This document shows, piece by piece, positions 57,928 to 64,000 of a stretch of DNA of 64,000 nucleotides. The notes below the pieces were generated by a model that worked only from the letters and a program-made list of their open reading frames with translations, had not been told where the DNA came from and did no database searches. Numbering within the stretch: the stretch's first letter is position 1; the number at the start of each line of letters is the position of its first letter. A program made the position numbers and the translations under genes. Source of the stretch: CALUVN01 sp944323595 (lineage in GTDB: Bacteria > Cyanobacteriota > Vampirovibrionia > Gastranaerophilales > Gastranaerophilaceae); NCBI GenBank assembly GCA_963931255.1, contig OZ006972.1, positions 1,054,001-1,118,000 on the forward strand, read 5' to 3'.

Positions 57928-60705
57928 ATGGAATATTTGAATATCATAGAATTAAGAAACCAGGTAAATAGAAAAAGGCTCAAATTTACAGAGTTAAAAA
58001 ACAGGTTTGATAACGAGTCAGAGTATAAAGGAAATTTTACAGATGTATTACTAGTTTCAGCTATTGATTTAATTGTCACAACTTCAAAAAAAATGAGCTT
58101 ATATAACTCCAAGGTTCAAGGTATAGATGTAAATCTGTTTAATGAAATTATTAACTTAAACCAAAATGAATTACATAAAATTGCCAATGAATCATATATG
58201 GATGGAGCTATAAGTATTATCAGATATGTAATAGCTCAAATGTTTATTAAGCAAGAGGTTAGTTCTGCACAAGATTTGAAGGATAAAATAGAACAATTAA
58301 AAAATGATTTTATAAATAAAAATATACAAGCTTTTGAACCATATTTAAACGAACATACTAAAAGTGCAATTAATTTTATTAAAAATTACGATAAAGCAAA
58401 TCCCTTTCAATCTTGGGGACCACTATATAGATATTTATTACCATTTGTATATGATATAGAACTACGTAACACAATATGGATAGCAATTGAAATAATAAGA
58501 GATGAATTGCTTAAACATCTAAACATAAAGGATAGTTGGGAAAGCAAAAATTCTCAAGGATGGTACAATAAAGTGCGTAGTTATTTCGGCTTTGAAGGAC
58601 CTAGTAATTATGGTTCTCAAAGAGCAGTCTTAATGCTCCATCCTAAAAATATTCCTGATCATAAAAATGCTGTGCAACTAGTATGCTATTTTAGTCAAGG
58701 GAAAATTTCTGCCGGTTGTGATACAGGAGTAAATGTTAATTCTGAAAATTTATTAGATAAACTAGGCAATTGGGAAAAAATCATTGATTTTGATTTTAAT
58801 AATTACTGTAATGAAGTAACTGATGATGCCAAAATAAAACAAAAGTTTTCTGAAATTGTTGAGTTTTTGAAAAGCAACTTAGATTTTGCTAAAAAAAACA
58901 ATGAACAATTAATTAAGTTGAATCCAAGTATTAGATCAGCAGAAACAGCTGAAGGTAATGCGGAATTAAGCAGTGGAAATGATATAAATCTTTATGATCC
59001 ATATGATGCTCTTGAAAAAAATGAGTCAAAATCTATAGAAAATACTCTAAAAATAAAAAATGCAAAACAGACAAGTCCGAAAAAAATATATCCAAATATA
59101 AAAAAAACAGAAGATTATTTGGATAGAAAAAAAATAGGAAAATACTTAGCAAATGAAATTATATCAAACAAAAATATTGAGCCTTTAAATATTGGAATAT
59201 ACGCAAATTGGGGAAGTGGTAAAACACAAATTTTTTACTTTATAAAAGAATTTTTGAATTCAAATAAAAAGAATGACAAGCAATCATATAATTGTGAAAT
59301 TATTGATTTTGATGCTTGGATGTATGATGATCAAGAACGCATTTGGGCAAATTTAATAATGACAATATTAAACCATTGCAATAAACATCATTTTTTTTAC
59401 CTTCGTTATACAATAAATAAATTTGCAAGGTATTTTAGTGAACATTGGCAAGAAATACTGATAAAATTTTTTATGTTTGTTGTTGTATTTATCTTCATTG
59501 GATATATAAATTTAACGATGAATTTTCCTATTGTTGAAAAAATATTTGAACTTGATTTATTAACACAATCAATTATAATTTTGCTACTTACAATAATGCC
59601 TGAGCTATCCAAAATTGGCTTTGTAAAAATAGATAAGGAATTTCTTAAATGTTTCAAACTGCCATCATATAAAGAGCAATTAGGTTTTAAAAATGAAATA
59701 CAAAATCTTGTCGATTTTGCTCTTTATTTTTTAAGTAACAATGGAAAAAAAAGAATTGTGCTTTTTATTGATAATCTTGACAGATGTTCGTATAATAATA
59801 TCAAACAAATATTAGATTCTATTTGTCAGTTCCTTGAAATATGTAAGACACCAAATACAAATTTAATATCTGTTTTTGCAATGGATGAAGATATAATTAA
59901 AAATGCCTTAATAAAGGAAGGCATTCCTGACTCTAAAACTAATGAATATTTGGAAAAAATTATTAATTTACCTGTATATCCCAAAATGCCGGAAGAAATT
60001 AATATGTTAATAAATAGATTTTTTGGAGAAGAAGACAACGACGTAAAACCTTTTTTGAAGAATAAGTATAAAACTTATAAATATAATCCAAGAAAATTAG
60101 CTAATGTTCGTTATTTAGATCACATGGTTTATAATATTTACGGAGAGTTTCTTAATTATAATGATATAGATTTATTTGAGTTAATGCATGGAAAGAAAAA
60201 TACCTGGGAATATTTAACAAATAATGAAAAAATTATAAAATATGAAAAAGAGCTTCAAGAGATAAATAAAAATATTTCAGGCATAAAACATATTTCTATG
60301 GAAAAATATAAAGAAATTGAAAACAAAGCACTATCATATATTCAAAACTTGTATGGTTACGAAATTAATTCAAATATTAGGATTAAGGATATAAATAATT
60401 TCAACAAAAAGATAATGCTTGACGGTATAGTTAGTTTACAAGAAAAAGATATTTTATTAGAAGTTAAATATGTTAACGACAACAAGCGAATAAAACAAAT
60501 TTTTAGCAATGCGGTAGAACAATTAATATCTGGGGCCAATATGCTTAATTCGATAAAAAAAATAGAACTAATATTAATTATTGTTGTTGATAACATTGAA
60601 AATAAGCAAGTACTCTTAAAAGATTTAAATATAGAATTACAGAAAAAATTAAAATCAACTAAATATTCTGGAATACCAATTATTCTTAACTTTAATGAAC
60701 TTTAA
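57928..60705 (+). CDS. KAP-type P-loop NTPase with two membrane segments and a C-terminal nuclease-like domain
   Basis: A 925-residue protein. Residues 1-330 form an unassigned domain, helical at first, then QGWYNKVRSYFGFEGPSNYGSQRAVLMLHPKN. After a Lys-rich linker, a KAP NTPase begins at about 385: Walker A ANWGSGKTQ (GSGKT from about residue 429), the KAP hallmark of two membrane helices inserted between the Walker motifs (IKFFMFVVVFIFIGYINLTM near 515; TQSIIILLLTIM near 550), Walker B RIVLFIDNLDRCS (Asp615), and NPRKLANVRYL. The C-terminal 110 residues contain LDGIVSLQEKDILLEVKYV, a PD-(D/E)XK signature (Asp832, Glu845, Lys847). It is a monocistronic, probably leaderless gene between RM and Hachiman. 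Likely a defense effector; mechanism unknown. Confidence 0.7.
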   Translation: MEYLNIIELRNQVNRKRLKFTELKNRFDNESEYKGNFTDVLLVSAIDLIVTTSKKMSLYNSKVQGIDVNLFNEIINLNQNELHKIANESYMDGAISIIRYVIAQMFIKQEVSSAQDLKDKIEQLKNDFINKNIQAFEPYLNEHTKSAINFIKNYDKANPFQSWGPLYRYLLPFVYDIELRNTIWIAIEIIRDELLKHLNIKDSWESKNSQGWYNKVRSYFGFEGPSNYGSQRAVLMLHPKNIPDHKNAVQLVCYFSQGKISAGCDTGVNVNSENLLDKLGNWEKIIDFDFNNYCNEVTDDAKIKQKFSEIVEFLKSNLDFAKKNNEQLIKLNPSIRSAETAEGNAELSSGNDINLYDPYDALEKNESKSIENTLKIKNAKQTSPKKIYPNIKKTEDYLDRKKIGKYLANEIISNKNIEPLNIGIYANWGSGKTQIFYFIKEFLNSNKKNDKQSYNCEIIDFDAWMYDDQERIWANLIMTILNHCNKHHFFYLRYTINKFARYFSEHWQEILIKFFMFVVVFIFIGYINLTMNFPIVEKIFELDLLTQSIIILLLTIMPELSKIGFVKIDKEFLKCFKLPSYKEQLGFKNEIQNLVDFALYFLSNNGKKRIVLFIDNLDRCSYNNIKQILDSICQFLEICKTPNTNLISVFAMDEDIIKNALIKEGIPDSKTNEYLEKIINLPVYPKMPEEINMLINRFFGEEDNDVKPFLKNKYKTYKYNPRKLANVRYLDHMVYNIYGEFLNYNDIDLFELMHGKKNTWEYLTNNEKIIKYEKELQEINKNISGIKHISMEKYKEIENKALSYIQNLYGYEINSNIRIKDINNFNKKIMLDGIVSLQEKDILLEVKYVNDNKRIKQIFSNAVEQLISGANMLNSIKKIELILIIVVDNIENKQVLLKDLNIELQKKLKSTKYSGIPIILNFNEL

Positions 60706-60724
60706 ATCAAAATTTTTCATAAAA

Positions 60725-62932
60725 TTAAAGAATCTCTTTTTTCAAACGTTCATACTCATAATTTGATAATAGGGTCTTTCTTATTATATCTTGACTATTT
60801 TGTCTTATATATGGAATGAAATTTTCATCCTTAATGTTATCTGGAATGTAATTGTCTATTTTTCTAATTGCTGTTTTGGGCAAATCAAATTCCATTAGCA
60901 AACTTGCTCTTGGTGACATATAATCATTTTCAAGCATAGATAAAAATAATGAATAATCTCCTGGAATAAGCCCGTACAAATTACATACATATTTTTGTAA
61001 TTCATTAAAACATCCAAACCATTTCGGAAGTTTATAATCAAACCAGTGTCTTTGTATTTGAAAACCGGCAGTCAATGCTGAATTGTAATCTTTGCCTTGT
61101 TTTTCATGTAAGTATCTAACTTCATTTTCAACAATTGCATATAAGTTGTTTAGTGAATCACAAATTTTAATAAGGTGTGCAAGTTTTTTAGCACTAATAC
61201 CGCCGCCTGTTTCAGTGGCTTTAACTAAATTGTTAAAACATAAATTCAAAATATACAGGGCTTGTTTATAATTAGGATAATAATTCCATTTAATTAAATG
61301 GTAATCATTATAAATATTTGTTTTAAGATATTCCAAAATTGTTTTTTGCCCATCTATACCAAGCCCATTTTTCTTAAATAATTCAAGTTCTTCTTTTGAT
61401 ATTGCTTGAAGTTCTTGGTATTCCTTCGAATTTTTATCTTTAATATTTTCTTCTGGAATATTTGCCAATATTTCCTTACTTAATGGTTTTTCTTGATCTA
61501 CAAAGGGAATATCTATTTCTATTGCATCTTCTTCAAGCTTTTGATAGAAAGAATACAAATTTCCTACATAATGTTTAAACATTCTACCAGAACGCCCTTT
61601 GATATTTTTGTAATCAAAATAATCTATTTTCTTTTGTTTAGGTCCCTTCCAATTATTGTATATAATTACATTTTTAGCTGTTGTATTTACTCCTTCAATT
61701 ATAGTTGATGTACAAAATAGATATAATAACTTACCATCATTAAAATAATCAATTATAGATGCATTTACATGTTTTGGAAAAACTCCATTGTGAACGCCAA
61801 TACGATGTCGTAAACATGAAGATAGTTCCCATTTATATGATATATAGTCATTTATCCACTGTATTAATGGAACATTATGTTCTGTATTAAAATTACGAGA
61901 CTCTATACTTTCTAAATATTTTGCAAAATTAATAGCTGTTTCAGTCGACTTTTGTGGGGATGAACAATAAATAATAGTTTGTTCGTTACATCTTACAAGT
62001 TCTTCAAATAAACGTTTTTCTTTTATTTCTACCCTATTATCATTATAGTAGTTTTCTCCATTTTTAATTTCATTTTCTTCATTAACAACTAATGTATAAT
62101 CGAATTTTTTAAATATTACATTATACTTCTCAATAAACTCTTTTGATATTTTATCAATGTGTGGTCCCAGAAAATAGAATCTAGCTTTATGCTGGTTAAG
62201 CATTTTATTACAAGCATTATTTAAAACTTCGTATCTTTCATCATCTCTTTTTTGACTTATTTTGTAAAATTCATCTAAAATAAACATGTCTATACGTGGC
62301 ATATCTTTATATTCCATAACTCTTTCCGCTGTTAATAAGAATAAATTTCCCTTTTTTTCATCAGGTTCATCTGCAACCCTAACAATAATTTTATATTGAT
62401 CTTCATATTTCCTTAAATTATTTCTTGTTTCATTCAATAATGCTAATGTTGGCTGAATTACAACAATATTTTTATACTTATTACTTGCAACTAATTCTTC
62501 TATTAACAGACTTTTGCCAAAACTTGTAGGAGCACTAATTACAAGATTAGATTCTGTGTTGAGTAATAAATCACAAACCTCTTGTTGTGCAGAATGAAAA
62601 TATATGTTCCCTTTTATATAATTAGCTTTATGGAATTCTTTTGAAATTTCACCTCTTAGATTATCAAGATAAAAATTTTCTTGTTCTTTTTCAAGATAGG
62701 GATAGAAACCACACTTAGTTACTATATCAGTATATAATTTATGTAGTTCTTGAGGGATACTAATCCAATTATCAATAATGTAAATAATGATATTTCTTGC
62801 TAATTGCTTTTCTGAGGAATCTTCTGTCTCCAAAATAGTATTAAGCTCCTTTGCTAAAGAAAAATAATCATACCAAGTAAAAGATCTATTTTTAATTTGC
62901 TTTATAATGTTGTTGTATTCTTCTGCTAACAT
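60725..62932 (-). CDS. hamB: Hachiman system helicase HamB
   Basis: A 735-residue superfamily 2 helicase. Walker A SAPTSFGKSLL (residues 133-143), motif Ib ALLNETRNNLRKY, Walker B MFILDEFYKIS (Asp220-Glu-Phe-Tyr), motif IV/V LFCTSTIIEGVNTTAKNVIIYNN and motif VI DYKNIKGRSGRMFKHYVG. The C-terminal 250 residues are a helical accessory domain. It begins 1 bp after hamA stops. In Hachiman, HamB senses damaged or abnormal DNA and controls the HamA nuclease, leading to clearance of nucleic acid and arrest of phage infection. Length and partner fit; the DEFY variant of the DExx box agrees with this helicase group. Confidence 0.88.
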   Translation of the reverse strand: MLAEEYNNIIKQIKNRSFTWYDYFSLAKELNTILETEDSSEKQLARNIIIYIIDNWISIPQELHKLYTDIVTKCGFYPYLEKEQENFYLDNLRGEISKEFHKANYIKGNIYFHSAQQEVCDLLLNTESNLVISAPTSFGKSLLIEELVASNKYKNIVVIQPTLALLNETRNNLRKYEDQYKIIVRVADEPDEKKGNLFLLTAERVMEYKDMPRIDMFILDEFYKISQKRDDERYEVLNNACNKMLNQHKARFYFLGPHIDKISKEFIEKYNVIFKKFDYTLVVNEENEIKNGENYYNDNRVEIKEKRLFEELVRCNEQTIIYCSSPQKSTETAINFAKYLESIESRNFNTEHNVPLIQWINDYISYKWELSSCLRHRIGVHNGVFPKHVNASIIDYFNDGKLLYLFCTSTIIEGVNTTAKNVIIYNNWKGPKQKKIDYFDYKNIKGRSGRMFKHYVGNLYSFYQKLEEDAIEIDIPFVDQEKPLSKEILANIPEENIKDKNSKEYQELQAISKEELELFKKNGLGIDGQKTILEYLKTNIYNDYHLIKWNYYPNYKQALYILNLCFNNLVKATETGGGISAKKLAHLIKICDSLNNLYAIVENEVRYLHEKQGKDYNSALTAGFQIQRHWFDYKLPKWFGCFNELQKYVCNLYGLIPGDYSLFLSMLENDYMSPRASLLMEFDLPKTAIRKIDNYIPDNIKDENFIPYIRQNSQDIIRKTLLSNYEYERLKKEIL

Positions 62933-62933
62933 A

Positions 62934-63803
62934 TTACTCTACAACCTCACTAATTCTTTTATAATATTCTTCAATTAAAATGTCTTTAGATGGTACTGGG
63001 AAAAGCATTAATAAAATATTTAAACAAGCTGGTCGTATAATATTTTTATTATCAAAATAATTATATAATTCTCCAATGTGAATTTCATATTCTTTTATAA
63101 ATTGTTCACATAAACTTGTATATTCATTATATTTATCATAATTATAAGTACACAGGAGTGGAACATAAAGTGCATCAATCACATTTTCTAATGTTTTTTC
63201 TTTTCTGAGCATGTATTCCCAGTCTTCAATAGTTCTTATCATTGGTTTGACTATAGTTTCTTGATCTATTAAATTATCACTTGATACTGCTTCAGATATT
63301 TTAACAAATTGTTTTCTTACATAATCTGCATTGAAATGTTTTTTTATATCATCTGCTAATGCATCAATACCACCTTTCGCATCAGCATACATTTTACTTT
63401 CACCTAATACAAGTATATTTTTAGACTCGTCAGGTAAAACATGTACAATGTCAAAGCTTTTCGGACTTGTATTTTTATCTACTGCAAAGTAAAAACGACC
63501 AGCAAAAGGAATTGTTCCTACATACTTTCTTAATAATGTATGTAATATAATCTCTCCGAGATCACCTTCTTTTTTGGTATTTCTTGCTTTAGGATCTTTA
63601 TATAACTTTTCACAAGCATTAAAAAATTTTTTATGTTCTCTAGGTTTTGGAATATTTTTATACTTAATCCCGAATACAAATTCTAACAATGAATCCATAA
63701 GAATATCAAGAAGCTCCGAAGAGTTATTACCGTTTTCGTCAAAATACAAATAATAGGATTTTAATGTTTCTTGATTTATATGTTGAGGAACAATATTTTT
63801 CAT
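62934..63803 (-). CDS. hamA: Hachiman system nuclease HamA (DUF1837)
   Basis: A 289-residue DUF1837 protein. KKEGDLGEIILHTLLRKY (Glu84), SFDIVHVLPDESKNILVLGESKMYADAKGGIDALADDIKKHF with Asp118 and Glu135-Ser-Lys137 form the PD-(D/E)XK-type active site reported for HamA. It is the first gene of the two-gene operon and lies 1 bp from hamB. TATAAT (about 63824) lies 11 bp before the ATG with no ribosome site, so the leader is very short. The fold and gene order match characterised Hachiman systems. Confidence 0.88.
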   Translation of the reverse strand: MKNIVPQHINQETLKSYYLYFDENGNNSSELLDILMDSLLEFVFGIKYKNIPKPREHKKFFNACEKLYKDPKARNTKKEGDLGEIILHTLLRKYVGTIPFAGRFYFAVDKNTSPKSFDIVHVLPDESKNILVLGESKMYADAKGGIDALADDIKKHFNADYVRKQFVKISEAVSSDNLIDQETIVKPMIRTIEDWEYMLRKEKTLENVIDALYVPLLCTYNYDKYNEYTSLCEQFIKEYEIHIGELYNYFDNKNIIRPACLNILLMLFPVPSKDILIEEYYKRISEVVE

Positions 63804-63844
63804 AAGTTTATTGTATTATAAATATGCATAATACAGGTAATTAT

Positions 63845-64000
63845 TTACAGATAAAAATTCCTATAAACCTCATCGATATCTTCTTGTTCGATGCCGATGT
63901 AGCGGAGTGTTACTGATGGAGAAGAGTGGTTAAAGATTTTTTGCAGGAGTACGATATCATTATATTTTTTATAATGATGATACCCAAATGTCTTCTTTAG
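63845..64000 (-). CDS. Tyrosine recombinase/integrase, C-terminal end (runs off the right edge)
   Basis: The last 51 residues of a gene that enters from the right. LKKTFGYHHYKKYNDIVLLQKIFNHSSPSVTLRYIGI holds the second half of the catalytic set: the HxxR-like region is partly outside, the His of FNHSS and the nucleophile Tyr in LRYIGI are present. The tail QEDIDEVYRNFYL is typical of phage-type integrases. It lies directly next to hamA and marks a mobile border of the defense island. Its att site is not visible here. Confidence 0.85.
   Translation of the reverse strand, partial: LKKTFGYHHYKKYNDIVLLQKIFNHSSPSVTLRYIGIEQEDIDEVYRNFYL

Noticed and set aside
57928..60705. KAP-nuclease as part of the Hachiman or RM system
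   Set aside because: It is on the opposite strand with its own promoter, and neither system is known to need such a protein.

Overview
The window looks like an AT-rich chromosome segment of an anaerobic, Gram-negative-type gut bacterium, most likely a Candidatus Gastranaerophilales (Melainabacteria/Vampirovibrionia) relative. This is inference from gene content: a type IV pilin-like protein with a GFSLAEVLFTLG prepilin motif, a TolC-like outer-membrane channel, an autotransporter, an N-terminal-rubredoxin rubrerythrin, adjacent dnaG and rpoD, and many lineage-type hypothetical proteins. About ten host genes carry a good -10 box only 6-7 bp before the ATG and no Shine-Dalgarno, suggesting frequent leaderless mRNAs.

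Layout. 1-2210: the end of an unknown gene, a GNAT acetyltransferase, and a type A chloramphenicol acetyltransferase with a translational attenuator. 2252-8882: a TetR/TolC/HlyD/ABC efflux operon (ybhGFSR-like) whose promoter spacer holds a perfect palindrome. 9051-17578: an alpha/beta-hydrolase gene split by a 7.8 kb GC-rich integrative mobilizable element of Clostridia type (primase-ATPase, MOBQ relaxase and oriT, DUF3847, RlmA-type 23S rRNA methyltransferase, TnpW, large serine recombinase). Its two ends share CCA/TGG and the hydrolase frame can be rejoined exactly. The methyltransferase has a macrolide-type leader peptide, MVTFMRLR. 17683-42140: core genes (HEAT protein, two histidine kinases, FMN reductase, tRNA-Thr with ilvE, GT8 glycosyltransferase, dnaG, rpoD, pilin, rseP, rubrerythrin, dehydrogenase, pgk, tRNA-Ile), an intergenic repeat family, and a Pmp-like autotransporter with 17 FIGN/GGAI repeats and a 12-G tract that currently puts it out of frame with its RBS and ATG.

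42180-64000: an accessory region. First comes a Mu-like transposition module (DDE transposase, AAA ATPase, a core-binding-domain-like protein, an HTH protein) behind dense repeat arrays, then an Mrr-type endonuclease, a second nuclease-like gene and small genes. Next is a type I restriction-modification operon (hsdM-hsdS-two small genes-extra nuclease-hsdR), a large KAP-type NTPase joined to a PD-(D/E)XK-like domain, a Hachiman system (HamA/HamB), and the C-terminus of a tyrosine recombinase at the right edge. This is a defense island, and the KAP-nuclease protein, the Mrr-neighbour gene and the genes inserted in the RM operon are its least explained parts.

Regulation by leader RNAs is unusually dense: a chloramphenicol-type attenuator, a macrolide-type attenuator, a possible Trp attenuator before an unknown membrane protein, and start-codon hairpins in the Mu-like element. 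All functional calls come from reading sequence motifs; no database search was run.
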